Of a stretch of DNA of 64,000 nucleotides, positions 17,294-25,713 are shown in pieces. Every line of letters starts with the position of its first letter. The stretch's first letter is position 1. Source of the stretch: Oscillospiraceae bacterium. GTDB lineage: Bacteria; Bacillota; Clostridia; Oscillospirales; Ruminococcaceae. The DNA lies in NCBI GenBank assembly GCA_021202155.1, contig JAJQDP010000005.1, positions 1 to 64,000 of the forward strand, given 5' to 3'. The position numbers and the translations under genes were made by a program. The notes under the pieces were generated by a model. That model saw only the letters and a program-made list of their open reading frames with translations, had not been told where the DNA came from and ran no database searches.

Positions 17294-17580
17294 ATCATCA
17301 GCACCCCTTCCGGGTCGTAGGTGTCTTTGACGCCGAAGTGTTCGATTTTGGTGTGGTACTTGTCGCCGAGGTAGTAAAATCTCAGGCTGTCGCGGGATTC
17401 GTCCATTATTTCAAGCAGTTTTGACTGGAGGAGGCGGCACTGTCCCGGGTCGACGAGGCACTCGAAGACTGAGTTCTGGACTCGCTGACCGTAGTTTGTG
17501 CACTGCTTCGCGATTTTCCGGAGTCGTTTTCTGCCGGCGGCGTCCTCGGTGTTCACGTCATAGGTTATTAGTACGAGCAC
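17290..17580 (-). CDS. cas2: CRISPR-associated endonuclease Cas2, type I-C
   Basis: Cas2 is the dimeric scaffold of the Cas1-Cas2 spacer integration complex. The protein starts with the ferredoxin-like strand LVLITYDVN, followed by GRKRLRKIAKQCTNYGQRVQNSVFE and CLVDPGQ, all typical of subtype I-C. I choose the GTG at 17580, which gives the usual 96 residues and the family start M-L-V-L; a GTG at 17589 would add three residues. The gene begins ten bases after the cas1 stop, with AGGTGAGGGG as ribosome site. Its stop overlaps the start of a 54-codon frame. Confidence 0.95.
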   Translation of the reverse strand: MLVLITYDVNTEDAAGRKRLRKIAKQCTNYGQRVQNSVFECLVDPGQCRLLQSKLLEIMDESRDSLRFYYLGDKYHTKIEHFGVKDTYDPEGVLMI

Positions 17581-17589
17581 TCCCCTCAC

Positions 17590-18621
17590 CTACTTCCACA
17601 AAAATGGCGGATACGCGTCCAGGTCTCCTCTCAGATACCTCGAAAGGAGCTGAGCCTGAACCGCGGGGACGAGTCCCCAGGAAATTTCCTCTCCAAGATA
17701 CGGATGGGTGATTTTCTCCCGCTTGCGCTCCTGCCATGCTGTCAGGAAGGTCTTCCGCGCGTCGTCCGACATGAGAACCGCGCCGCTGTCAAGGAACTCG
17801 AAATCCTTTCTGCTTAGTCGGCGGTTGTTGATGAAAGTCAGCACGAACCGGTCGGCGATGCAAGGGCGAAGCTCTTCCATAAGGTCAAGTGCCAGCGACT
17901 TTCTCCCTGGGCGAGCAGTGTGCATGAAACCGACGTAGCTATCAAGCCCAACTGCCTCAAGAGCGGACGCGCAGTCGTTCGTGAGAAGCGAATATGCGAA
18001 CGAGAGAAGCGCGTTTGTAGGGTCAAGAGGAGGGCGGCGGCTTCTCACCGTGAACCGGAAAAGCTCCTTGTCTCCCAAAATCATCTCGTCGAAAGCGTCG
18101 AAATAGGCGTTTGCGGCGACGCCCTCAAAGCCGCGGAGGCTGTCGGTGTCCCCGGCGTCCGAAATCATCGGGATGTAGCTTTTAAGCTGGTCGGAGGCGA
18201 TTCGCAAAATATTGTCGTCGACCCTCATCCCGTGATCTCTGCGGGTTCTTTCGATGCTCTTCCGGCAGTTGTAGACCTTTCCAAGAATGAAGCACTTCGC
18301 GATTTCAACGCTCTTTTCGGGATTGTCGGCTATCCGGTACTGGGTCTGCCGAAGTAAGACGTTTCCGTGGGTGATTCCGGTCGCCCTCGCTAAAAATCTT
18401 CCTCTTGGCGAGAAGAACGCGAGGTTCACTTCCCTCTCGGCGCACGCTCCCATCAAAGACGGGCTCGCGCCGGCGTACGAGAATGACATTATACCCTCAA
18501 GATTGTGGAGAGGATAACGTCCCGTGACCTCATCGCCCTTCTTCACGACGACGTTTTCGCCGTCGAGCGTGAGATAGGCGTCCTCGCTCGTGACATAGAG
18601 CGTGTTCTGAAGCTTTTTCAT
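17590..18621 (-). CDS. cas1: CRISPR-associated integrase Cas1, type I-C
   Basis: The metal-dependent integrase that inserts new spacers at the leader end. The 343-residue protein has the beta-sheet N-terminal domain (LQNTLYVTSEDAYLTLDGENVVV) and the helical catalytic domain with the glutamate in FEGVAANAYF, the histidine in GFMHTARPGR and the acidic LDLMEELRP motif. These three active-site elements are intact. Start ATG overlaps the cas4 stop by four bases. It should work with Cas2 and Cas4, encoded next to it, for spacer capture and trimming. Confidence 0.97.
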   Translation of the reverse strand: MKKLQNTLYVTSEDAYLTLDGENVVVKKGDEVTGRYPLHNLEGIMSFSYAGASPSLMGACAEREVNLAFFSPRGRFLARATGITHGNVLLRQTQYRIADNPEKSVEIAKCFILGKVYNCRKSIERTRRDHGMRVDDNILRIASDQLKSYIPMISDAGDTDSLRGFEGVAANAYFDAFDEMILGDKELFRFTVRSRRPPLDPTNALLSFAYSLLTNDCASALEAVGLDSYVGFMHTARPGRKSLALDLMEELRPCIADRFVLTFINNRRLSRKDFEFLDSGAVLMSDDARKTFLTAWQERKREKITHPYLGEEISWGLVPAVQAQLLSRYLRGDLDAYPPFLWK

Positions 18622-19286
18622 GGCTGAACCTCCTCCATCGACTCTTTCAGATATTCCCGCGCACTCTTCACCTTCATCAGCTTCGGCAGGCAGAGCTCCT
18701 TCATCGAGCAGGACTGGCAGCCCTTTTTCGGCTTGACTTTCGGCGTGTAACCGCGCTCGAAAAGCTGGTGCATCTCTTTAAGAGCCGCCTCGACCTCCGC
18801 GCGGAGTTCGGGCGTGAACTCAACCTCCACCCGCCTTTTCGTTTCGCCGTAGTAGAGCGCGCCGGCGGGAATCTCGCAACATAGCATTTCCTCAAGGCAC
18901 ATTGCCTGCCCGCAGAGCTGATGCCTGTCGCCGGTGTCCTCGCGTGGCTTGCCGCGCTTGTACTCGATAGGATATGGTAGCCACCTCCCGCTCCTTCCGG
19001 AGAGAGTTATCCCGTCGTCCGACCGGTGAAATTCGAGCACATCGCACTGCCCCGACACCCCGAGCCGGGATGAATGGAGATAGACGCCTCGTGTGATGAT
19101 GACGTCCCGCCGCGACTCGACGAATGAAACGTCGTGGGCGTTCGAGTGGAAGAGGTCGCCGTCGATGGTGAGATAGTTTTCGCTCCAGAGTCCTTCTATG
19201 GTCGTCAGAGCCCACCTGCGTCTGCAGAATATGAAATTCTGCAGTCCAAAAAGCTGAAGGTAGTCTTCCTCTTTATACTCAGACAC
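18618..19286 (-). CDS. cas4: CRISPR-associated exonuclease Cas4
   Basis: A RecB-family nuclease with an iron-sulfur cluster that trims prespacers and selects PAM-compatible ends. The first cluster cysteine is in NFIFCRRRWAL near residue 20; the last three are in CQSCSMKELC near the C-terminus. RecB-like nuclease residues lie in the QCDVLEFH region and PIEYKRGKPRED, and QLCGQAMCLEEM follows. The start is GTG at 19286, giving the family-typical MSEYKEED; a TTG at 19292 is also in frame. It overlaps both the cas7 stop and the cas1 start. Confidence 0.95.
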   Translation of the reverse strand: MSEYKEEDYLQLFGLQNFIFCRRRWALTTIEGLWSENYLTIDGDLFHSNAHDVSFVESRRDVIITRGVYLHSSRLGVSGQCDVLEFHRSDDGITLSGRSGRWLPYPIEYKRGKPREDTGDRHQLCGQAMCLEEMLCCEIPAGALYYGETKRRVEVEFTPELRAEVEAALKEMHQLFERGYTPKVKPKKGCQSCSMKELCLPKLMKVKSAREYLKESMEEVQP

Positions 19287-20139
19287 CGTCAATCACTTCC
19301 GGCTCAAGACCTTCCAAAGGGTGTTCGATTATCTCGTAATCGTCGGCAGATGTGGGCAAATACTCCTCATTTCTGAGCTTGACCTCAATACTGCGGTGAA
19401 CCTTAGCTGATGAATACTGTCCGCCCTTGCAGTTATGCTTAAACCAGTATACCTTAAGAATCTCCATTGAGCCGTCGGGACGGGCAGAAGACGAATCGTT
19501 TTCAAAGAGAGTCCTCAGACATTCCTTCAAGACCTCGGCATCCTCCTCGCTGAACCCGGTCTTCTCTGCAAGCTGAACATTGATTGAGCCCTTGATGATG
19601 TAGAGACCGTATGAAATCATGTGCTTATCGCCCATGGTATCTCTGCCCTTTCCTCCATCAGCCTCTGTTTTGTTGTTCACGCTCTTTGTTATCTTCATGT
19701 CGATAACTTCGACCTGCGAAGCGGTAAGTGCCTGATGTATCGACACAGGTCCTCTCACTGCGATGGAAGAACCGCTTCCACTGCCATTGTCGCCTTCAAA
19801 TGCGAATACCTGACCGAAGCTACGGACATCAAGCCACTTTTCGCAGGCAGTCTCCGCGTACTTGCTCCTGTCCTTTATCCCCTTCAGATTGCTGTCGGCA
19901 CGCTCTTTTAAGCTTTTGCAGCCATCATACATCGGATGCTCTTCTGACTGCACGAATATCTCATGCTCCAAGTCCTGCATCCTGTTTCTCAGCTTTCTCT
20001 TGATGCAGACATCGGACATCTCTCCGAGGAAGTCACGGGTGGTTCTCGGGCGGTTGCCATTATTAGGGTCTCCGTTTGCATTCGCCATAGTGACCGATGC
20101 AAGTACTACGAAATCGATTTTGTTATTAAGGATTGCCAT
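19279..20139 (-). CDS. cas7: Cas7c (Csd2) Cascade backbone protein
   Basis: Forms the helical backbone of the type I-C Cascade along the crRNA spacer. The 286-residue protein opens with the RAMP-type strand IDFVVLASVTMANANGDPNN and contains the diagnostic NRPRTTRDFLGEMSDVCIKRK, FAFEGDN, VRGPVSIHQALTAS and DKHMISYGLYI segments. GGAGGT lies eight bases before the ATG. It overlaps cas8c by 14 bases, in the canonical order cas5-cas8c-cas7. Confidence 0.96.
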   Translation of the reverse strand: MAILNNKIDFVVLASVTMANANGDPNNGNRPRTTRDFLGEMSDVCIKRKLRNRMQDLEHEIFVQSEEHPMYDGCKSLKERADSNLKGIKDRSKYAETACEKWLDVRSFGQVFAFEGDNGSGSGSSIAVRGPVSIHQALTASQVEVIDMKITKSVNNKTEADGGKGRDTMGDKHMISYGLYIIKGSINVQLAEKTGFSEEDAEVLKECLRTLFENDSSSARPDGSMEILKVYWFKHNCKGGQYSSAKVHRSIEVKLRNEEYLPTSADDYEIIEHPLEGLEPEVIDGV

Positions 20140-22012
20140 TTTGATTTACCTCCGCTACGTTATTATTTGTTTCCTTGTCCTTCTTAGACCTGTAAAGCTC
20201 CTTGCGCTGAAGATAGTACCCTAAAAGATATGTGTCCTCAAGAGGTCGGTTCAGATATGTCTCGTCTTCCTCTCTGAATGTGGCATAAATATCTGTTATA
20301 AGGTTTCTTAAGTACACTCTCTCCCCTGGTGTATGCTTCTGCATATACGGTATAATCCTCTCCTCAAGAGTTTTTGCCGTGCTCCGCGGTCTCACACAAA
20401 ACGTTGAATAAAGGTTGATAGCGTTCGGCTCCCGGCTTTCGCCTTTTTCATAGGTACTCCTTTCTGTATACTCCATTACAGCAAGAAGTCTTCCGAAAAG
20501 ATAGCTTCTGTCGGTTTTCGCAGTGTCAAGCTGCATTGTCCATTCCTCCTTATTTAGTCTGTCGTTATGATATTTTCTGATTACCGCACACGCGGTATGT
20601 AAAACAAGCTCGTATTTGTACTTGTAATTCTGTGGCTGTGAAGCTTTGGCTTGCAGAGAACGCACAATGTCCAAAGGAACAGGCGCAGACTCGGTCACAC
20701 AAGGGATGAGCCGCTTCATCTGATCCGCTATGAAGTGATCATTATTTCCCTTGATAACACCGTTTTCTTCTCTGCCATACGCACACATCACAATATTCCA
20801 GAGAGTTGGCGATTTGATTGTGTATACACTACTGCGACCACTCCACTTCGGGAAGCATACAGTCTCAAACCACTTTTCAACTCTTTCGTAATAGTCGCAC
20901 GATTTCTGCTCGCTATAGTAGGTCACTGACAGTCTGCCGGTGCTCTTGGTTGTGGCATCCAGCGACACAATGCAAACATCATCGTCATCCGGAAGCAGAT
21001 TCTTGTAGCCTCTGATTGTGTCATAAAGTAGCTGTTTGTAATCACTCGGCTCAACAGGAGCATTCCCCTCACCTTCATCAGGAAAAAGCTCATCGTAACC
21101 TACGGGATTATAAACCTTCTTTCCGCTTGGACTCCAGCAAACAACAAAGCTTGGAGTGTCACCGCTTTCCCTCTGTGCTCTGCCGATTGTAACTCTCTCG
21201 TTCGCAACCAGCCACCTTAGAGCGCAATGAGTCTTTTGAGACGACACAAATCCGATGGAAGCGGCTTGCACGGCATTTCCGTCAGGCTTAAGAAACCTTC
21301 CCGCATATGCGAATTTTCTTTCAGAGTCTTTGCTGGATATGAGTTTGGCTCCGTTGTACAGTGAAACAGTCGCTCTTGGATGTCTTGTCGAAATAATTTC
21401 CTCTTTACCGGAAATCATGCAGAGATGCTTTCCTCTTTGCTTTGAAAGCACATCGATATAGTAATCCTCCCATGATTTGAATAGGTCTCTGTCTCGCCAG
21501 CACTCGTCAGGGTCTCCGCAGTTATACACCCGCCATCTGACCATATATTTTGAGCAGTCGTTTTTCTTTGCAAATGTCATGTCCTCATTCAGAACTATCA
21601 GATTACTTTTTTGCAAGTCCTGTAGAATAGTCCCACCAAGAATATACTTTTGCACCGCCCTGACCTTTGAAGTTGAATACTCCGACTCCGCCCAGTCTGT
21701 AAGCAGCTCAATATAAAGCTTATGCCTTTTTACGTCAGTTTCTGCCAGATATTGAAGCTCGTCGCTCAGCGGATGTGCGGCTATGCTTCCTCTGTCGGCG
21801 GATTCCTCAGTTACAGGTATGACAGTCCTTCTCTCTTCGTCAGAAACCAAGGTTGCACTGTAAAAGGCTCCGTCGGCTGTCAGGGTGATTTCAATCTGTG
21901 CATTGACAACCATGTGACATATCGGAGAAAGTGGCTCTTTGCCTTCCTCGTACACGCCTGCAAGATAGGCGTGGTTGTCATATGTCTCATACGCTTTCTG
22001 CCATATGCTCAT
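20126..22012 (-). CDS. cas8c: Cas8c (Csd1) Cascade large subunit
   Basis: The large subunit of type I-C Cascade, involved in PAM recognition and Cas3 recruitment; in some I-C systems an internal start also yields a Cas11c small subunit. At 628 residues it has the usual size. Family features include the N-terminal WQKAYETYDNHAYLAGV and PLSPICHMVVNAQIEI, the central RWRVYNCGDPDECWRD region and the C-terminal RPLEDTYLLGYYLQRKELY motif. GGAGGTG precedes the ATG, which overlaps the cas5 stop by ATGA. A possible Cas11c start was not resolved by eye. Confidence 0.94.
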   Translation of the reverse strand: MSIWQKAYETYDNHAYLAGVYEEGKEPLSPICHMVVNAQIEITLTADGAFYSATLVSDEERRTVIPVTEESADRGSIAAHPLSDELQYLAETDVKRHKLYIELLTDWAESEYSTSKVRAVQKYILGGTILQDLQKSNLIVLNEDMTFAKKNDCSKYMVRWRVYNCGDPDECWRDRDLFKSWEDYYIDVLSKQRGKHLCMISGKEEIISTRHPRATVSLYNGAKLISSKDSERKFAYAGRFLKPDGNAVQAASIGFVSSQKTHCALRWLVANERVTIGRAQRESGDTPSFVVCWSPSGKKVYNPVGYDELFPDEGEGNAPVEPSDYKQLLYDTIRGYKNLLPDDDDVCIVSLDATTKSTGRLSVTYYSEQKSCDYYERVEKWFETVCFPKWSGRSSVYTIKSPTLWNIVMCAYGREENGVIKGNNDHFIADQMKRLIPCVTESAPVPLDIVRSLQAKASQPQNYKYKYELVLHTACAVIRKYHNDRLNKEEWTMQLDTAKTDRSYLFGRLLAVMEYTERSTYEKGESREPNAINLYSTFCVRPRSTAKTLEERIIPYMQKHTPGERVYLRNLITDIYATFREEDETYLNRPLEDTYLLGYYLQRKELYRSKKDKETNNNVAEVNQNGNP

Positions 22013-22761
22013 GTGTTCACCTCCTCAAACTCCGACTCGTTGAACTCCTCAAGTCCGATGAAGTTACCCTCAGCCTTGCCGAATTTCTTCATGTTCATCT
22101 GCCTTACGAATTCTGTTACCTTGCAATCCTCGGGTCTTGGGAACTTGATAATTCCTCTTTTCTTCATGACCGGGTAGAAGAACCTCTTCGTGAGACAGCC
22201 CTTTGTCTCCTCGCTGTACGCTTCATCTGGGTAGGTAAGACCATGATACATGAGACCGAAAGACAGCTCGGTAAAATCGTCCCTGTCGTATGCGCCATCT
22301 CCCTCGCCGAAAACGCACGGCTCAACATAGCACTGACACTCTCTTGACCCAAGGAAAATATCTCGCCTGCCGCCTCTTATGATGCTTCTCCTGGCGATCG
22401 TGTAATGCTTGTTTTCGTTCTTTGAGTCTTCCTCCAACTCAGGGCGATTTCTGTTGGGTTCAAAGTGAGCCTGAACCTGATAACAGCAGTCCTTGAGATA
22501 GGTATAATAGGACAAATCGTTGCCGCCAGTCCACTTGAGGGGACGAACACCTTTGGTCTCGGTCTGAATCGGATTCATCACCCTGATTTTGTCAATATAC
22601 CAGATGATTGACGGCTTCCAGTACACGGAGTGCATAATGCCCTTGACAGCCTCGTATGTGGGAATAAGATAGCTGCATTTCTCTCCGCCAATACGGGTTA
22701 TCGGGTCGGAGAAAAGAGCGTATTCTCCGTACACCTTGAACTGCACAATATTTGGATGCAA
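22009..22761 (-). CDS. cas5: Cas5c (Cas5d) pre-crRNA processing endoribonuclease
   Basis: In type I-C, Cas5 cleaves the CRISPR transcript within the repeat and stays on the crRNA 5' handle, since Cas6 is absent. I see no cas6 here, which fits. The protein begins HPNIVQFKVYGEYALFSDP and contains YLIPTYEAVKGIMHSVYWKPS and GVRPLKW, as expected of Cas5c. The start is TTG at 22761, decided by AGGAGGTG six bases upstream; the longer frame beginning at 22839 would overlap the end of cas3. The resulting length is 250 residues. Confidence 0.95.
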   Translation of the reverse strand: MHPNIVQFKVYGEYALFSDPITRIGGEKCSYLIPTYEAVKGIMHSVYWKPSIIWYIDKIRVMNPIQTETKGVRPLKWTGGNDLSYYTYLKDCCYQVQAHFEPNRNRPELEEDSKNENKHYTIARRSIIRGGRRDIFLGSRECQCYVEPCVFGEGDGAYDRDDFTELSFGLMYHGLTYPDEAYSEETKGCLTKRFFYPVMKKRGIIKFPRPEDCKVTEFVRQMNMKKFGKAEGNFIGLEEFNESEFEEVNT

Positions 22762-22786
22762 ATTTAACACCTCCTGAAATGATTTT

Positions 22787-25174
22787 CTATTCAAATAACG
22801 GTTTCCCGTTGTCGTCCGTAATAACACCCAATGCATCATCGTACCAATTTTTGTTGAGAATCAGTGCACCCAACGGTGTCGATGTAATTCCGCAGTTCCC
22901 GATAATTTTGTCAACCTGCCACTTGAAGAGCGATACAGTGTATGGTTTCAGCTTCACAAGAAGCTCCTTTGCCCTCTTTACATCATGAATATCGCAACTG
23001 TAGAGCTCATCAATAAGCGGTTTATTATCGCCATACGGAACGATTACATCCATGCCCTCGTCGTCGAAAACCTTGAACAGCTTTCCGGCAGTCTTGAAGG
23101 ACTGATTGAGGAAGTATTTGGAACGACCAACAGGTCTTCTCTTGCTGTTGTCTGAAAGCAATGAGTATATGAATATGTCGTTGTCTTCGTCATAAAAGTC
23201 CTGATAGCCTGTATTCTCCTTATCGTAATATTTCTGATAGTAATATTCTATCGCCTCATCAGAAGACAAGTCGGCAGAATGCTTTTCGCTATTCAGGAGC
23301 GAATCGGTCGCATCCTTGCCCTTCTGAATATCTGACAACCTGCGTAAATCCTCATTCTTCAGCTTCACTATGTACACATTGGCAGGCTCGCTTGATTCAC
23401 CATTTCTGTTGCAACGCCCTGCCGTCTGAACAGTGCTGTCCATTCCCGCCTGGATTCTGATGGCACTCCCGTAGGATACATCCACTCCTGCCTCTAACAC
23501 CTGTGTAGACGAAAGTATAACCTTTCCGAACCTCTTCGCCAACTCTGCGGCTTCAAGGGTATCCCGCCGATGAGCCATACACATCGAAGATGACAGATGG
23601 AAGCAGGAAACACCCACCTCATTTCTTGCACGGAACTCACTGTATATCTTTGCCGCTTCGGCTTTCTTGTTGCAGACTATCAGAAGGCTGTCCTTGTCCC
23701 TGAGAATTTCGTTTCCGAAATCAGCAATCTCTTCATACGACATTTCGCTTTTACTGACGATATTTGTCCTTTTGAATACCGCCCATATATCTCTGTCATA
23801 CTCAACCATCTCCTTCGGAGCTGGAAGCAACGGACGCTGAGCGCATTCAAGTGCCGGCTGGGTGGCAGAGCAGAGGATTATATCAGCACCACATACCTGC
23901 GAAAGAAAAGCTATTGTCTGATTGAAGAGCGACAGCATTTTGGTTGGAACCGTCTGCACTTCGTCAAAAATAATTACGCTGTTGCAAAGGCTGTTGAACC
24001 TACGGACACAGCTCGTCTTATCTGAGAACATTGTATTCAGCATCTGAACCAATGTGGTGATGATAACCGGAGCGTTCCAGCTTTCAACCATCAGTTCCCT
24101 CTCATTCAGAGCCTCTTCGTTATCATTGTCGACCGGGATTACGTCTGAATGATGCTCCAAAACAGTACAACTGTCGCCGATGTAGTCGTGAATCACTCCT
24201 GCGTTCTGGTCTATTATCGCAAGCAGTGGAATCACGAATATAATCCGCTTCTTATCGCTGTGCTCCTTCGCATGAGTCAGTGCATATCTCAATGATGTCA
24301 GAGTCTTCCCGGAGCCGGTCGGAAGGCTGAGGCGGTAAATACCGCTCGGACAAGAGGCGAACTCCTTGCACTTCTCCGACAGCACGGAGCGAGCCTTTGT
24401 TATATCGGTATCTGACGGCAATTCCGCAAGTTTTTCTTCAAAATGCGACAGACATTCAGCCCAATCAGCGTCATTAACCTCAGGCTTACTGCCGTTCATA
24501 AATGCCGCTGTATCGGCTCTGTCTCCCTCAACGACCGCTGAAAGAAGTAGTCTTGCGATGAGACCGAGATAAAAATCGTTTTCTTTCTTGTTGAAGCAAA
24601 GCTTTTTGCAAACAGCCCTGACCTCTTCAACACACTTCGGGAACATCTCTTTCAGGGTATCATAGTATTCCGACTGCTTGGAGCGATTTATAGCTTCTTC
24701 GATTTCTTTGTTTTGAGAATTCCCCTCATCCAATCTGTGATCGAATCCGACCTCTTCATGATGCTCGTCTATAAGGTCAAACTGACAGTGATGCGCGCCA
24801 ATTGCGTATGCGATCAGTTCAGAAGTAAGCTTCTCGTGCGTCGAATTGCTGTCATTGTGGTATTCTCCGAGAATCAGTCTCACTCCGGCAAACGTATGGT
24901 TAACAGAGCCCCGGACTACATCATCGTCGAAAGCCGCACGGACGATATACTCTCTGTAGGCATCCATGAGCTTTCCGATGTCATGTAGAAGACCCGCAAT
25001 GTAGGCAGTGAAATAAAGTCCGATCGCCTGCAAAAGTTTTGCCGCGGTTTTTGCTGTGCCCAAATTGTGCTCAGAAACCGTCTGAATCCCGATTTTATCT
25101 CCGTTCTTCCGTATGTGAGCAGGATATACATCCTCCACTCGCAACTCATTCAGCAGTTCCGATTTTTCTTTCAT
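22787..25174 (-). CDS. cas3: Cas3 HD nuclease-helicase, type I-C
   Basis: The effector that degrades target DNA after Cascade binding. The N-terminal HD nuclease domain contains SEHNLGTAKTAAKLL, LHDIGKLMDAY and a later GAHHCQFDL motif. The superfamily 2 helicase follows, with Walker A LPTGSGKTLTSLRYAL, the motif II box FDEVQTVP, SATQPAL and a C-terminal TAGRCNRNGESS motif VI. At 795 residues it is full length with all motifs intact. ATG at 25174 is chosen, five bases after GGGGTGG. It is the first gene of the operon and lies behind a perfect consensus promoter. Confidence 0.97.
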   Translation of the reverse strand: MKEKSELLNELRVEDVYPAHIRKNGDKIGIQTVSEHNLGTAKTAAKLLQAIGLYFTAYIAGLLHDIGKLMDAYREYIVRAAFDDDVVRGSVNHTFAGVRLILGEYHNDSNSTHEKLTSELIAYAIGAHHCQFDLIDEHHEEVGFDHRLDEGNSQNKEIEEAINRSKQSEYYDTLKEMFPKCVEEVRAVCKKLCFNKKENDFYLGLIARLLLSAVVEGDRADTAAFMNGSKPEVNDADWAECLSHFEEKLAELPSDTDITKARSVLSEKCKEFASCPSGIYRLSLPTGSGKTLTSLRYALTHAKEHSDKKRIIFVIPLLAIIDQNAGVIHDYIGDSCTVLEHHSDVIPVDNDNEEALNERELMVESWNAPVIITTLVQMLNTMFSDKTSCVRRFNSLCNSVIIFDEVQTVPTKMLSLFNQTIAFLSQVCGADIILCSATQPALECAQRPLLPAPKEMVEYDRDIWAVFKRTNIVSKSEMSYEEIADFGNEILRDKDSLLIVCNKKAEAAKIYSEFRARNEVGVSCFHLSSSMCMAHRRDTLEAAELAKRFGKVILSSTQVLEAGVDVSYGSAIRIQAGMDSTVQTAGRCNRNGESSEPANVYIVKLKNEDLRRLSDIQKGKDATDSLLNSEKHSADLSSDEAIEYYYQKYYDKENTGYQDFYDEDNDIFIYSLLSDNSKRRPVGRSKYFLNQSFKTAGKLFKVFDDEGMDVIVPYGDNKPLIDELYSCDIHDVKRAKELLVKLKPYTVSLFKWQVDKIIGNCGITSTPLGALILNKNWYDDALGVITDDNGKPLFE

Positions 25175-25200
25175 AAAAACCACCCCTCACCTTTTTTAAA

Positions 25201-25229
25201 ATTATAACACAGGAATTCTGGGTTGTCAA
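25201..25229 (-). promoter_or_regulatory. Consensus promoter of the cas operon
   Basis: Minus-strand TTGACA (25224-25229), exactly 17 bases, TATAAT (25201-25206), ending 26 bases before the cas3 start. Both boxes match consensus fully, suggesting strong basal transcription unless repressed. Confidence 0.85.
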
Positions 25230-25334
25230 CGAAAGTGCGTCCCAAAAATCGGACTCATACGCCTTTGCAAACCACTTTTTGCCTCTGGCGCGAGACTTAT
25301 TTCCCGCAAAAATCGAATTCTTCAAAATTAGGGC

Positions 25335-25363
25335 TTGCATTCTCAAGGAAAATGTGGTAGAAT
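25335..25363 (+). promoter_or_regulatory. tRNA-Ser promoter
   Basis: TTGCAT, 17 bases, TAGAAT; the tRNA begins 15 bases downstream. Confidence 0.6.
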
Positions 25364-25378
25364 ATCATGGTTGACCAA

Positions 25379-25470
25379 GGAGACGTATCGAAGAGGTCAT
25401 AACGGGAACGACTCGAAATCGTTTGACGGACTGAATCCGTCCGTGGGTTCGAATCCCACCGTCTCCGCCA
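25379..25470 (+). tRNA. tRNA-Ser (anticodon CGA)
   Basis: A 92-base class II tRNA with acceptor stem GGAGACG/CGTCTCC, anticodon stem-loop ACGACTCGAAATCGT giving anticodon CGA (reads UCG), a long variable arm (GACGGACTGAATCCGTC), T-loop GGTTCGAATCC and an encoded CCA end. Confidence 0.95.
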
Positions 25471-25478
25471 TTATAGAA

Positions 25479-25509
25479 AGCCTGTAAGCTTGGTGCTTGC
25501 AGGCTTTTT
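25479..25509 (+). terminator. Terminator of tRNA-Ser
   Basis: AGCCTGTAAGC pairs with GCTTGCAGGCT around a five-base loop, followed by five T residues. Confidence 0.85.
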
Positions 25510-25572
25510 CTTTCTTTCCTCGACCTGATATGCTATACTGGACACATGTCAAAAATTTCGGGAGGGATAGCT

Positions 25573-25680
25573 TTGAGAGTGGATGATTTTGACGATCTCC
25601 TGAAAGTGATGCTCGACGACAATCTGACCGAGTTCCAGTATATGGTTGAGGAGGGTGAGTGGAAGGTTGTGGTAAAATAA
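25573..25680 (+). CDS. Possible 35-residue acidic peptide
   Basis: A short frame with a good GGAGG site seven bases before a TTG at 25573; an ATG at 25546 in the same frame would give 44 residues but lacks a ribosome site. The product (LRVDDFDDLLKVMLDDNL onward to the Lys-rich end) is acidic and predicted helical. A TATACT lies about 15 bases before the ATG. There is no recognisable family and length alone makes it uncertain. Confidence 0.35.
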   Translation: MRVDDFDDLLKVMLDDNLTEFQYMVEEGEWKVVVK

Positions 25681-25713
25681 TTTTGCAACGAGTGGTCGTG
25701 TCTGAACCAAATA

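Noticed and set aside
22762..22839. Longer Cas5 starting at 22839
   Set aside because: It would overlap the cas3 end, and AGGAGGTG clearly marks the TTG at 22761.
25146..25346. 66-residue frame upstream of cas3
   Set aside because: It covers the cas promoter and the cas3 start and shows no coding character.
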